A DNA stretch of 33,969 nt. Origin: Alphaproteobacteria bacterium. Its GTDB lineage: Bacteria; Pseudomonadota; Alphaproteobacteria; Paracaedibacterales; CAIULA01. The DNA is taken from the NCBI GenBank assembly GCA_019749935.1, contig JAIEPD010000006.1:1-33969 (forward strand). The letters run 5' to 3'. The notes under the pieces are model-generated. The model made no database searches, was not told the origin of the DNA, and saw only the letters and a program-made list of their open reading frames with translations. Position numbers and translations under genes: made by a program. This document shows, piece by piece, positions 15,223 to 24,600 of the stretch; the stretch's first letter is position 1, and every line of letters begins with the position of its first letter.

Positions 15223-15884
15223 TTTCTGAACCCTTGTTGATATATAAAATTACAAACGATTATTAAGAACAAAATAAAGTTGGTCAAGGTATGAATGAAG
15301 ACAGAAAGAGAAGGTAAATTATTAAGGAAAAAACTTATAGAATTTTAATAAATGCCAAACTGATTTGAAGTTACAGTGGATTTTTTCAAGGAATTCTTCG
15401 TGAGAATTTATGCTGTCTTGAAAAGGCTCTAAAGGATTGTCTTAGGCATGATTTTGGGTCTGATGGGGCCTCCGCACTGCCCCAAAAATGTGTTTGACCT
15501 CCGCCTCCTCCACCACGAGAGCAATACTCACCTAAGCCTTTGTGTTTTGTTTAAAAAACATGACAGCAAAGGGTCTCAACACGAAACAAGTGTCGATATA
15601 ATGAATACAGAGAGCTCGATCGCGCTCTTATACCCATCCAGGTCCTGAGGGGACGGAAGTTTTTCTCCTAAGAGAAAAACCAGAGTATTGTCCACCAGCC
15701 ACATTTAAGCCGATGCCCAACCATAAGTGTGCCCTCAGGATATAAATTATCAAAAAAAGATTAATATATTGTTTATATATCTAAATAAATTAAGCGTTAA
15801 GTTATATATCCATGGTTTAATTTAATCAAAATGGAAAGATCATAACTTTCCAAATTTTTTAAAGAACAGAGAAATAGAGAAAAA
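15223..15884. other. 662-base intergenic region containing a hairpin-rich core
   Basis: No supported protein gene lies here. The core (15431-15739) is GC-richer than its AT-rich flanks and is packed with nested inverted repeats, described as a separate feature. A 66-codon open frame at 15448-15648 overlaps the stems, has no ribosome site and no sensible composition, and is not called. The flank 15740-15884 is AT-rich and shows nothing clear. Confidence 0.6.
15431..15739 (+). ncRNA. Candidate structured non-coding RNA of unknown family
   Basis: Three adjacent multi-branch domains can be drawn by eye. Domain A, 15431-15541: AAAGG/CCTTT and CTTAGG/CCTAAG close a branch with an inner TTTTGGG/CCCAAAA stem. 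Domain B, 15571-15635: GGGT/ACCC encloses ACAC/GTGT and AGAGC/GCTCT hairpins. Domain C, 15644-15739: CCTGAGGG/CCCTCAGG (8 bp) encloses GGAC/GTCC with a GTTTTTCTC-CTAA-GAGAAAAAC hairpin, and CACATTTA/TAAGTGTG with one T-G pair. That T-G pair would be an A-C mismatch on the minus strand, which favours the plus strand. I looked for tmRNA, RNase P, 6S, SRP and group II signatures and did not find them. No clear promoter or T-run terminator is seen. The ends are uncertain. Confidence 0.4.
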
Positions 15885-16523
15885 CTAACTTTTCAAAGCA
15901 TATGTGAAAAGGCCAATACCTATGGCGATATGGGTGAGTGTTAATCCCATTAAAAGGCTCAAAGTTGACAGGCTAGCCGTGTCTTGATCAAGGCTTGAGA
16001 TCAAAAGCAAGGAGGGAAGCCCAAGTGGGACAAGGCACAAAGGCAAAGTCAGGTGCATTCCTTGAACTTTGGTCATCAGCGCTGAAATGCTAAGTGCCCC
16101 TCCAAGGCAGATACTTTGTATGCCAATCAAGGCTAGCGCAAGGCTCGTCACAAAAATAGTTTCTAACCCATCTCCCTTAAGGATCCATATTCCCATAACA
16201 ACCATCAATGTTGGAAGAAGGGTCATCAGACAAAAAGCAGCAGCTGTGATTAAAAAGTATAAAGCTGGCGCCGCCCCTTGACTGCGCAGCCAAAAAAGAC
16301 TGCCATCTTCAAGATCTTCTTTTAAAACCTCATGAATGCTTTGACTGATAATAAGGGTAAAAAAAATAACCGTAACGGGCGTGACCCAGGCTTTATAAGT
16401 GTTTCCTTCTGAGCCTGCCAGAACAAACGCAACTTGCAAAAAAATAAAAGCTAATAGAAAAGGCAAGCGATACCAATTGGCCTTTAATACCTTGATTTGG
16501 AATTTAAAAAACGCCCATTTCAT
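15885..16523 (-). CDS. ccmB: Haem exporter permease subunit CcmB (divergent)
   Basis: A 212-residue membrane protein with about six hydrophobic segments. The stretch KEDLEDGSLFWLRSQGAAPALYFLI (about 68-92) matches the conserved CcmB signature in which an acidic D-x-x-D/E-G-(S/T)-L motif is followed by the coupling helix and the next membrane segment. CcmB works with CcmA, CcmC and CcmD to release haem-charged CcmE for cytochrome c maturation. Its ATG overlaps the aroC stop as ATGA, so it is translationally coupled to aroC. No ccmA is next to it, which is unusual. The identification is by motif and length and is good but not certain; another ABC permease is the alternative. Confidence 0.75.
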   Translation of the reverse strand: MKWAFFKFQIKVLKANWYRLPFLLAFIFLQVAFVLAGSEGNTYKAWVTPVTVIFFTLIISQSIHEVLKEDLEDGSLFWLRSQGAAPALYFLITAAAFCLMTLLPTLMVVMGIWILKGDGLETIFVTSLALALIGIQSICLGGALSISALMTKVQGMHLTLPLCLVPLGLPSLLLISSLDQDTASLSTLSLLMGLTLTHIAIGIGLFTYALKS

Positions 16524-17617
16524 TTTCTAATTTCACCAAACGTGCCGCATTGTCCGCGCCATCTTAACGCATGATCAGAAAGTACCAAACTCACCATAGC
16601 CTCGGCAATAGGGACGGCTCTAATGGCAACGCAAGGATCGTGCCTTCCGGTAACGCTAAGGGTTGTCTCAGCATGATCTGTTGTTATTGTTTGACGGAGC
16701 TGAGGGATTGAGCTGGTTGGTTTCACAGCGATTTTGCAGATAATTGGCTGACCTGTTGAAATGCCAGCTAAAATACCGCCAGCATGATTGGTTAAAAAAT
16801 GAGGGGTATCATCTTTCATAACCATTTCGTCATAGCTAGACTCTGCGGAGACAGAGGCGAATCCATCACCAATCTCAACTGCTTTGACAGCATTAATGCT
16901 CATAAGACCTTTGGCAAGGTCAGCATTTAATTTATCAAATACAGGTTCTCCAAGGCCGGCTGGAAATCCGGTTGCATAAATTTCGATAAGGGCTCCAGCT
17001 GATTTTCCTTGTTCTTTGATATCGGTTAAATACTTTTCCCATTGCAAGGCCATATCTTTATCAGGGCATGAAAAAGCATTTTGACTCACTTCATCCCAAT
17101 CCCAATGATCAGGGTTAATTTTTAAAGGTCCGATTTGCGTAATGGCGGCTCTGATTTTAATGTCTTTCCCGAATAAACTTTTAAGAACGACTTTTCCAAT
17201 CGTCCCCCCCACAACGCGCGCGATCGTTTCTCTGGCAGAAGCACGCCCTCCACCTCTGTAATCCCGATGACCATACTTTTGCTGATAGGCATAGTCTCCA
17301 TGTCCTGGACGGTAAACTGATTTTAGGGCATCGTAGTCTTTTGAATGATGGTCCTGATTTCGAACCATAAAGGCAATCGGTGTTCCAAGGGTCTTACCTT
17401 CAAAGACGCCTGATAAAATTTCAATTTCATCCTTTTCAACGCGGGGACTGGTGAGCGCATGATTACCTGGCCTGCGTCTATTTAGGTCAGTTTGAATACA
17501 TTCAGCTGTCAATGACAGTCCAGGGGGAACGCCATCGACAACGCCGCCAATAGCAATTCCATGACTTTCTCCCCAGGTTGTTAGTCTAAAAAATTGACAG
17601 AAAGTATTGCCTGGCAT
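16520..17617 (-). CDS. aroC: Chorismate synthase
   Basis: AroC turns 5-enolpyruvylshikimate-3-phosphate into chorismate, the last step of the shikimate pathway, using reduced FMN. At 365 residues it is of normal length. Family signatures are all present: GESHGIAIGGVVDG (16-29), the NRRRPG loop, the GGGRASARETIARV segment and GRHDPCVAIRAVPIAEAM near the C-terminus. ATG at 17617 has AGGA about 11 bases upstream. It is the first gene of a two-gene unit with ccmB. Its presence means the organism keeps at least the end of aromatic compound synthesis. Confidence 0.97.
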   Translation of the reverse strand: MPGNTFCQFFRLTTWGESHGIAIGGVVDGVPPGLSLTAECIQTDLNRRRPGNHALTSPRVEKDEIEILSGVFEGKTLGTPIAFMVRNQDHHSKDYDALKSVYRPGHGDYAYQQKYGHRDYRGGGRASARETIARVVGGTIGKVVLKSLFGKDIKIRAAITQIGPLKINPDHWDWDEVSQNAFSCPDKDMALQWEKYLTDIKEQGKSAGALIEIYATGFPAGLGEPVFDKLNADLAKGLMSINAVKAVEIGDGFASVSAESSYDEMVMKDDTPHFLTNHAGGILAGISTGQPIICKIAVKPTSSIPQLRQTITTDHAETTLSVTGRHDPCVAIRAVPIAEAMVSLVLSDHALRWRGQCGTFGEIRK

Positions 17618-17711
17618 CTGGATCGTTTTCCTATTTTTATTAACGTGGTGTTAACAATTGTAACTCTACACTAAGCACTACGTTAGCTTTTAAGGGAGAG
17701 TATCAAGGAAA

Positions 17712-18488
17712 ATGAGCAGATTCTCAAACACTTATTTTTCTGCCAAAGAATGGCAGGTTCGCTATGATCTCGCGGCCTCTTATCATCTGGCGTCATTATT
17801 TGGATGGACTGATTTAATATACACTCATATCTCAGCACGTATTCCAGAAGAAGAAGGGTGTTTTTTAATTAACCCTTTTGGATTGCATTTTCATGAAGTT
17901 ACCCCTGAAAACTTGGTAAAGGTAACATTAGATGGGGAGGTTATCGGCCATTCTGATTATGGAATCAATCCAGCAGGCCTTACGATTCATAGTGCCATAC
18001 ATTCAGCAAGGCCAGATATTGGAGCCATTGTACATCTTCATACTGTAACAGGGATGGCTGTTGCAGCCTTGCAAGATGGTTTACTGCCCTTAAGTCAGCA
18101 TGCATGCCATTTTTATGGCAAAATTGCCTATCATGATTACGAGGGAATCGCTGTTTATGGTGATGAGAAAAAACGCCTTGCCGAAAACTTGGGCGATAAG
18201 GATGTGATGATTCTAAGGAACCATGGATTCCTAACCGCAGGCACAACGATCGCTGAAGCTTTTAGTGCTATGTATACTCTTGAAAAGGCAGCGCATGTTC
18301 AGATTACAACTCTTTCCATGGGGCGTCCTGTAACGGTTCCTCCGCCAAAGGTTTGCGAGCAGGTCGTACACGACACAGGTAAGCGCGGTATCAAAGAAGC
18401 AACAATTGAATGGGAAGCTTTAAAGCGCCTTCTGCCGCATTATCAAGAAAGCCAAAAAGCAATAATGACGGGACAGAATCTTTTCTAA
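17712..18488 (+). CDS. Class II aldolase/adducin-domain protein
   Basis: A 258-residue member of the AraD/FucA class II aldolase and adducin head-domain family (PF00596). Zinc-ligand candidates are His108 and His110 in IVHLHTVTG and His171 in LRNHGFL; an earlier acidic residue may serve as base. The family cuts or epimerises sugar phosphates in bacteria, but members with the INPFGLHFHEVTPENLVKV style of N-terminus are commonly of unknown substrate. A ribosome site AAGGAA lies close before the ATG. It is transcribed away from aroC and appears alone, followed by a hairpin. Confidence 0.87.
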   Translation: MSRFSNTYFSAKEWQVRYDLAASYHLASLFGWTDLIYTHISARIPEEEGCFLINPFGLHFHEVTPENLVKVTLDGEVIGHSDYGINPAGLTIHSAIHSARPDIGAIVHLHTVTGMAVAALQDGLLPLSQHACHFYGKIAYHDYEGIAVYGDEKKRLAENLGDKDVMILRNHGFLTAGTTIAEAFSAMYTLEKAAHVQITTLSMGRPVTVPPPKVCEQVVHDTGKRGIKEATIEWEALKRLLPHYQESQKAIMTGQNLF

Positions 18489-18503
18489 GGGCTAAAGAAT
18501 TAA

Positions 18504-18532
18504 CCCTCACCTTTTTGATATTTAGGTGAGGG
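18504..18532 (+). terminator. Hairpin after the class II aldolase gene
   Basis: CCCTCACC and GGTGAGGG form a perfect 8-bp stem with a 13-base loop, 16 bases after the stop codon. The tail (CTATTGCT) is not a clean T run, so termination may be weak or shared with the leftward gene beyond. Confidence 0.55.
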
Positions 18533-18574
18533 CTATTGCTAAAAACAAAGATGCTTTAAAAGCCGAAAGAAAAC

Positions 18575-18793
18575 TTAATTTCCTTCGTCTTTACATTTAT
18601 CGCTGGCCTCTTGGATTGCAGCGTCTGATGTTTTGTTAGTTTTTCCTGCAACGCAGTCACAACGTTTTTTTACTTTATCAGCTGTTGTTTTACCGTCGAA
18701 CTTTGCGTGACATTTTGACTTTGTGTCAGCATATGCTGAATTTGCAAAAAGTGCAGCAACTGCAATGGCTACTAAAGTTAATTTCTTTACCAT
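18575..18793 (-). CDS. Small four-cysteine exported protein (copy 1)
   Basis: A 72-residue product beginning at the second of two neighbouring ATGs, which lies six bases after GGAG (the first is only three bases away). MVKKLTLVAIAVAALFANSAYA is a signal peptide cleaved before DTK. The mature 50 residues carry four cysteines in the pattern C-x16-C-x-C-x19-C, lysine-rich. The neighbouring gene at 19039-19260 encodes a paralogue with the same cysteine positions. Two disulphides in the periplasm or outside are likely. No known family is recognised; conotoxin-like or inhibitor-like small folds are only a guess. Confidence 0.8.
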   Translation of the reverse strand: MVKKLTLVAIAVAALFANSAYADTKSKCHAKFDGKTTADKVKKRCDCVAGKTNKTSDAAIQEASDKCKDEGN

Positions 18794-18963
18794 CATTATC
18801 TCCTATAAATAATCTAGTTCATTTAACCATCGTGAATTAAATGTGTTAATAAATCATTAATAATTTAAACTTTCCTGAGAATTTAATGATTTATCTATAC
18901 CGCTAAGGGAATAAAGGCTAAATATTTCGTTTTACTGAGTTTTATTATAGAGGAACCTATGTT

Positions 18964-18986
18964 CAGGAGGGATAAGATCCCCCCTG
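18964..18986. terminator. Imperfect palindrome between the two four-cysteine genes
   Basis: CAGG-A-GGGAT and ATCCC-C-CCTG pair with one A-C mismatch around a 3-base loop. It lies 52 bases after the stop of copy 2 and upstream of copy 1. It lacks a T run, so it may be an attenuator or RNA processing site rather than a full terminator. Confidence 0.4.
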
Positions 18987-19038
18987 GACGGTAATATTTG
19001 AATTCTTTATGCAGTATTTATAATACCGTTGTAGAGTT

Positions 19039-19260
19039 TTACTTTACACCTTCAGCTCTACATGCTGCAAGAGCGTTATTAATATCGGCCATTTTTGTAC
19101 TTTTTGTTTTACCTTTAGCGCATTCGCACAGTCTTTCTGCCACTGCAAGGTTCCTTGTTTTCTTAAGTTCGGCTACACATACTGATTTTGTATCAGCATA
19201 TGCAGAGTTTGCAAAAAGTGTAGCAACTGCAACGACTACTAAAGCTAATTTTTTCACCAT
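19039..19260 (-). CDS. Small four-cysteine exported protein (copy 2)
   Basis: The 73-residue paralogue of the protein at 18575-18793. It has the same doubled ATG after GGAG, an almost identical signal peptide (MVKKLALVVVAVATLFANSAYA), the same DTKS start of the mature part, and the four cysteines in identical positions (C-x16-C-x-C-x19-C). Between the cysteines the sequences have diverged well, as expected for selection on a disulphide scaffold. The upstream DNA (ATCATTATCTCCTA on the plus strand) is conserved as well. It lies next to dprA but is separated by about 95 bases; each copy probably has its own promoter. Confidence 0.8.
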   Translation of the reverse strand: MVKKLALVVVAVATLFANSAYADTKSVCVAELKKTRNLAVAERLCECAKGKTKSTKMADINNALAACRAEGVK

Positions 19261-19355
19261 CATTATCTCCTAAAATATTCTGTTTGCATAACCATTTTGA
19301 GTTGAGTTTATTAACAAACCGTTAATGGTTTAGCGTTTTAGACTTAAATGGATTC

Positions 19356-20414
19356 TTACATAGCTAACGACACACAATTTCCTGGGTGACGGATAAGCAG
19401 GCCTTCTAGTTCTAATTCTGCTAATAGGCTCATCAATTCATTTGGAGGATAATTATAGTTATCCAAAAGAGTTTCAATGGGAATGGGTATTGTTGTTAAA
19501 TCTTCTAAAATTCGTTTCTTGATATCTTGAGGCTCAATAACTGTGGTTGGTTTATATTCAAGAGGAACATGTTCTGATTGCTTTTCACTCACAATGCCAA
19601 CAACCTCTATGACATCATTCGCTGATTGAACAAGCATTGCACCTTGTTTTAATAAATGATTGCTACCCTGACATCTGGGATCTAAAGGGGACCCTGGAAC
19701 AGCGAAAACATCAATTCCAAGGTCTAGGGCATATTCTGCCGTAATCAAAGATCCTGATTTATAGGCGGCCTCAACAATGATAATACCCTGACTTAACGCT
19801 GCAATCAGTCGATTTCGCCTTGGAAAAAGAGACGCGCTTGGAGATGTGCTCAGCGGCATTTCAGAAATAATGGCGCCATCATTTAGAATTTCTTTATAAA
19901 GGGATTCATGTTCAGGCGGATAAATATGATCAACGCCGCCAGCAAGAACAGCAATCGTCTGTGTTTTCAAAGATCCTTTGTGAGCTGCCTCATCAATGCC
20001 TCTTGCAAGGCCTGACACAATCACCCAACCTTTTTCTCCAAGGCCTTTTGCAAAATGAAAACTGAGTTTCCGCCCACCTAGAGAAGCATTTCGCGCACCA
20101 ACAATGGCGATGACTGGTTTATTAAGAGAATTTATATTTCCCGCTACGCTAATCAGAGGTGGAAAATCATTAAGACGCTTAAGCTTGCTTGGGTAGTTTT
20201 CCTCATAAGCAGCAATCAGGGAATACCCGCGCTTTTGGTGTTCGTAAAATTCAGCCTCGGCTTTAGCATAAGGGTAGGGATCTTTTAAGGTTTCGATGGC
20301 TCTTTCAATGTCTTCATATTTTGATAATAAGTTCCAAAACTTAATGGGCCCAATACCTTGAGTTCTGATCAGCTGAAGCCACTTTATTTTTGTTTGATCA
20401 AAATATGTACTCAC
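19356..20414 (-). CDS. dprA: DNA-processing protein DprA
   Basis: DprA binds incoming single-stranded DNA during natural transformation and loads RecA on it. The 352-residue product has an N-terminal SAM-like helical part (about 1-65), the extended Rossmann fold with IVGARNASLGGRKLS (104-118), SGLARGIDEAAHKG (134-147) and the SLFPRRNRLIA, EAAYKSGSLITAEYALDLG and FAVPGSPLDPRCQGSNHLL motifs, and a C-terminal winged-helix part (about 290-352, ending HPGNCVSLAM). The start is GTG at 20414. Presence of dprA does not prove transformation, since many non-competent bacteria keep it. Confidence 0.96.
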   Translation of the reverse strand: MSTYFDQTKIKWLQLIRTQGIGPIKFWNLLSKYEDIERAIETLKDPYPYAKAEAEFYEHQKRGYSLIAAYEENYPSKLKRLNDFPPLISVAGNINSLNKPVIAIVGARNASLGGRKLSFHFAKGLGEKGWVIVSGLARGIDEAAHKGSLKTQTIAVLAGGVDHIYPPEHESLYKEILNDGAIISEMPLSTSPSASLFPRRNRLIAALSQGIIIVEAAYKSGSLITAEYALDLGIDVFAVPGSPLDPRCQGSNHLLKQGAMLVQSANDVIEVVGIVSEKQSEHVPLEYKPTTVIEPQDIKKRILEDLTTIPIPIETLLDNYNYPPNELMSLLAELELEGLLIRHPGNCVSLAM

Positions 20415-20497
20415 TATGCTTGCCTTTAAGGAATTCCTATTTTACCATTTAATAGTAGGGAACTATTATTAATAAATCCTTGATAAGGCTAATAATC

Positions 20498-20980
20498 ATG
20501 AAACGGCTTATTCTTATGCGCCATGCTCAAGCCCAGTTAGAGCGGTTTGGTTTTAATGATCGTGAACGTGCAATTACAATGGCCGGGATGCATGAGTTAG
20601 ATGCGATTCGTGTTAAAATACAAGGGCATCTAGAAGGTATTAGTTTGATTTTGTGCTCAAATGCCAAACGAACACGACAGACCTTGGAGGGAATGAAACC
20701 GTTGGTTCCAAGTACAGCGAGTATTGTCTATAAGGATGAGCTTTATCATACCAATAGTAGAATATTATGGGATCGTTTATCAGAGGTTGAGGATACGCAT
20801 CAGTGTATAATGATTTTGGCGCATAATCCCGGACTGACTCAATTTATCCAAGAGCTAGAGCCTTCTATTCCTTTTAAAGAATTTCCAACCTCAGGTGTAG
20901 CGATTTGCGAAGGGGAATTTCCGTCTTGGCAGGCGGCATCGCCACGTCATTTAAAGTTACATAAACTATTGACAGTTTAA
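20498..20980 (+). CDS. Histidine phosphatase family protein (SixA-like)
   Basis: A 160-residue member of the branch-1 histidine phosphatase family. MRHAQAQ near the N-terminus carries the RH(G/A) catalytic histidine that takes the phosphate, CSNAKRTRQTLEG holds a conserved arginine, and LAHNPGLTQF holds the second histidine; these match SixA phosphohistidine phosphatases. The small size also fits SixA. I chose the ATG at 20498 with AAGG upstream; an upstream in-frame TTG at 20480 is less likely. It is divergent from dprA and convergent with dksA, so it is a single-gene unit. The natural substrate is unknown. Confidence 0.88.
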   Translation: MKRLILMRHAQAQLERFGFNDRERAITMAGMHELDAIRVKIQGHLEGISLILCSNAKRTRQTLEGMKPLVPSTASIVYKDELYHTNSRILWDRLSEVEDTHQCIMILAHNPGLTQFIQELEPSIPFKEFPTSGVAICEGEFPSWQAASPRHLKLHKLLTV

Positions 20981-20993
20981 AGGGCAGTTCTCT

Positions 20994-21416
20994 TTAAATC
21001 TCTTCTCGGTAGGCCCTTTCGCGGCGCTCATGGCGTTCTTGCGCTTCTAGGCTTAACGTTGCAATAGGTCTTGCTTCTAGACGCTTTAAACTGATTGGTT
21101 CACCCGTTTCCTCACAGTAACCATAAGTTCCATTATCAATGCGGCGAAGGGCTTCATCTATTTTATTGATCAACTTGCGTTCCCTGTCACGCGTCCTAAG
21201 CTCTATAGCTTGGTTAACAACATTACAAGCAACATCAATGACATCAGGTTCATTCATAAGGTTATCTTGCATTTGATGAATGGTCTGATTGCATTCCTCT
21301 AAAAGTTGTTCTTTCCAGGTTTTTAATTTTTTTCGAAAATAATCAATCTGAGTAGGATTCATAAAAGAATCTTCATGAGAAGACAGATATGCGGTTTGTT
21401 GGGCGTTGGTTGTCAT
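20994..21416 (-). CDS. dksA: RNA polymerase-binding transcription factor DksA (single-Cys type)
   Basis: DksA enters the RNA polymerase secondary channel and, with ppGpp, tunes transcription. This 140-residue form has the coiled-coil tip residues D58 and D61 in NEPDVIDVA (DxxDxA) and the globular end YGYCEETGEPISLKRLEARPIATLSLEAQ. The zinc finger of E. coli DksA (four cysteines) is reduced to one, Cys101, with Thr, Leu/Ser and Gln in the other places, as is usual in alphaproteobacterial DksA and in Pseudomonas DksA2. The ATG at 21416 is preferred, as AAGGGA stands nine bases upstream; an in-frame TTG at 21434 would extend it. It is transcribed alone. Confidence 0.95.
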   Translation of the reverse strand: MTTNAQQTAYLSSHEDSFMNPTQIDYFRKKLKTWKEQLLEECNQTIHQMQDNLMNEPDVIDVACNVVNQAIELRTRDRERKLINKIDEALRRIDNGTYGYCEETGEPISLKRLEARPIATLSLEAQERHERRERAYREEI

Positions 21417-21652
21417 GATTAATTTCCCTTGCAAATTCCTAACACCATTAAATTAAACTAAAAATAATTTAAAATTTCAACAATTAGTAAGAATAAATCT
21501 AAATATTTTTGATAGTTTTTTTGTTTTTAACGGTTTCTGAGGTGTTTAAGACGGAGATTTTTAATATTGGGCGGGTCTGTGCATAAAAAAATAATCAGCC
21601 ATTTTAAAGGCTAGATGATCAGATTTTCGTTGATATTAAGATCACTCTGGGT

Positions 21653-24600
21653 TTAATACTCTAAACCTCTTTGTAATTCAAAATGCCGTCTCATCAATTC
21701 AGTAAATTCCTGTTCAAGAACTTGAAACTCAGCTTGATAATAAACAATCAGCGGTGTTGCTCGACGATTGCCATTTATATCATAAAGCTTTACTAAATTT
21801 CCATGAGCATCACGCATAAGAATGTTTTCATCATGTTTGTAGGTAATGCCATCGGGATTTAAGGTCCTACAATACAATCGATCATAATAGATTTGATATA
21901 TTTCCCACAACTCAGGTTTTCTTTGATCATTTGTCTTTTGATCACTGGAAAATCCATTAATAGCCCTTAAACTTTCTTGTTGCCGGAATGCCTTAAACAA
22001 AATTTCTGCTTTTTCAGGGGCTGCTTTAATAAGCTTTTTTATCATTTCATTGTCAGGTGAGCTTGGATCTTCCTCCCGAATAACATAGGGTTTTATTTTT
22101 AACCCTTCTTCATGTAAGGAGAGTTTTCTTATTATTTCTCCTGTTATACGAGTTTGACATTTCATGTCAGCACTTGAAGATTCTATTTCATCTATAGAGT
22201 CCAAAAGCCACTTAACAAGCTCTTCTCTAAAATAATATTCGTTGGGGTTTCTGTGCTGGTCTTTAAGTTTCAAATAATACCACGTGGCGGCTAACACTTG
22301 ATCACCTGTAAAAATGCCTATTTTTTCTTTTCCAAAAAGCATGGGATTTCCTAAATAAGAATCAAATAAGGTATCACTTTTTTCTAAACCAAGGACTTTT
22401 TTAATGTGAGCAACGGCTTGTTTGCCATTAATTCCGCCAATACTCTTCTCTTTTGTAACGTGGGTGTCGAGATAACTTAGAAAATCCTCCACTTCAGCAT
22501 AAGTTTTATAATGTTCTTTAGAGAGTTTTTTTCCATTATAAAGAGTGTATTCTGTTGTTCCTTGCTTTTCTTTGTATCCAAGAAGGGCGCATCTTTCCAA
22601 AAAAGTTTGAACATCTTCTTTATAAATCTCCTCATGCACATGAGCATTAATAGCTTCTAATTTTCTTTTCTTTTGTGAGACCCCATTCAGAATGTGTAAA
22701 AATTTATCTTGAGCATAAAACGCAGGAATCTGATGATCTATATCTGTTTCAAACATTGCTTGAAGGCGACTTGTATTTGGATTTTCTTCTGTATCCAAAG
22801 CAGCATTAACGCGCATATACCGAAGATATGCACGAGAAAGATAGCTTTCTCTCACGGGCATATCTATTCTTTTCATCCTTTTTTCAAATTTTTTAAAATC
22901 TTCACGATAATTTTGATAGACTATCAAAAAGTTTTGAATGCTGTTCAATCTTTCAGTCGTATCATCCTTTTCAGAAAAATAAGGTTCACAGAATTTTATA
23001 AAATCTGCCCTTTCTTCCTCTGTTGGAAAAGCTTGATAGATCGTTAGAAAAGATTCACTGTGGTATAGGTGGCCAAATTCATGCCTTTTAACATATTTTA
23101 AACAAGATTTACAGAAGTTCATAAATAGTGTTCTCGATATTGCTGTTGGGAAAGTTTGATAAATGGACAGCAAGGCCAGCATGCATGGTATTTTGTATTC
23201 TTTTCTTACAAGAATTAGATAAGGTTCACAGAATTTTATAAAATCAGCCCTTTCTTCATTTGTTGGAAAAGTTTGATAGATGGGTAGTAGGTATTTGATG
23301 TAATCTAGTCTTTCATCTTCTCGGTAAGGTTCGCAGAATTTTATAAAATCAGCCCTTTCTTCATCTGTTGGAAAAGCTTGAAAAACGGATAGAAGTAATT
23401 CCATTTTGTATACTTCCATTTGTTCGTTTATGCTTACGAAATAAAATTCGCAGAATTTTATAAAATCTGACCTTTCTTCATTTGTTGGAAAAGCTTGATA
23501 GATGGGTAGTAGGTATTTGATGTAATCTAGTCTTCCATCTTCCCGACAAGGTTCACAGAATTTCAGAAACTCAGCTCTTTTTTCGTTTGTTGGAAAGGCT
23601 TGGTAGATAGGTAACAGGTATTTCATGTAATCTAGTTTTCCATCCTGACGATAAGGTCCGTAGAATTTCAAAAACTCAGCCCTTTCTTCCTCTGTTGGAA
23701 AAGCTTGAAAAACGGATAGGAGTAATTCCATTCCGTATAGTTTCATTTGTCCGCTTATTTCTACAAAATAAGATTCGCAGAATTTCAGAAAATCAGCTCT
23801 CTTTTCCTGCGTTGGAAAGGCTTGATAGATGGGTAACAGGTATTTCATGTTGGCTGGTTTGTGTCTTTCTTCTATCCCTGCAAGGTAGGGTTCACAAAAT
23901 TCTTGAAAAGATGCTATTTCTTCTGATGTTGAAAAAGCTTGAAAAAAAGGAATAAGGGCTCTCATCCTATCTCTTTTAGCTCTCATCGTCTTAGCAACAA
24001 AGTAAGGTTCACAAAAATCAAGAAAGGTTTGCCAACTTCTAAGGGGTTTCTGAAATAAGTCCTCTAAAAAATTAATCTCATTAAAAGTTGTGTTATACAT
24101 AGGATCATGCATATTCAAAAAAAACTGCTCATTAATTTTAAGCTTATTAATGCCAGGCCATTTATTATTATTGCTTTTGACATAGTTTAATAACGCTTTT
24201 GTTAAGGATTTTTTTGCATATTTTTGTAGTTTTCTATCAAAAAACACATGCAAGACTCGGGTATGACTAAGATAATCTTGTATCTGTTGTAGGACAAACA
24301 CAGGATTCGAAGCTGGGCTCTGCCTAAACCTCAAAACAGCTTTGTTTAACGTTTGTTGGTCATAATGTGGATCGTAATCCTCTTTACTTATTCCGTTATG
24401 AGCATCATTCAGTCTTCTGATGGCTTCTATTATAAAAAGATGCGCTGGGCTCTTCTGTAATTCATTAATTAAAGGACTTGAGAGTAGAGAAGAAACAATA
24501 TTCCAGCTTTTATTATTTGCATTCAAAACCAGTTCTCTAAAATGGCGTTCAGCATCCGGTGTAGGGGAGTTTGCTCCATCTCTTGTTTCTTCTATTGTAT

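Noticed and set aside
15448-15648. 66-codon open frame inside the hairpin-rich region
   Set aside because: No ribosome site, composition unlike a protein, and it overlaps the stems of the proposed RNA.
15431-15739. tmRNA or RNase P RNA as identity of the structured locus
   Set aside because: The conserved words (T-arm TTCRANNC with acceptor, tag resume codons, GAGGAAAGTCC, ACAGAA) are not present on either strand.
20994-21416. Broken DksA because three zinc cysteines are missing
   Set aside because: The single-cysteine form is the normal one in alphaproteobacteria, so this is not a defect.
22915-24030. CRISPR-like regular repeats
   Set aside because: The repeats keep the reading frame of the large exported protein, differ in sequence and have no unique spacers.
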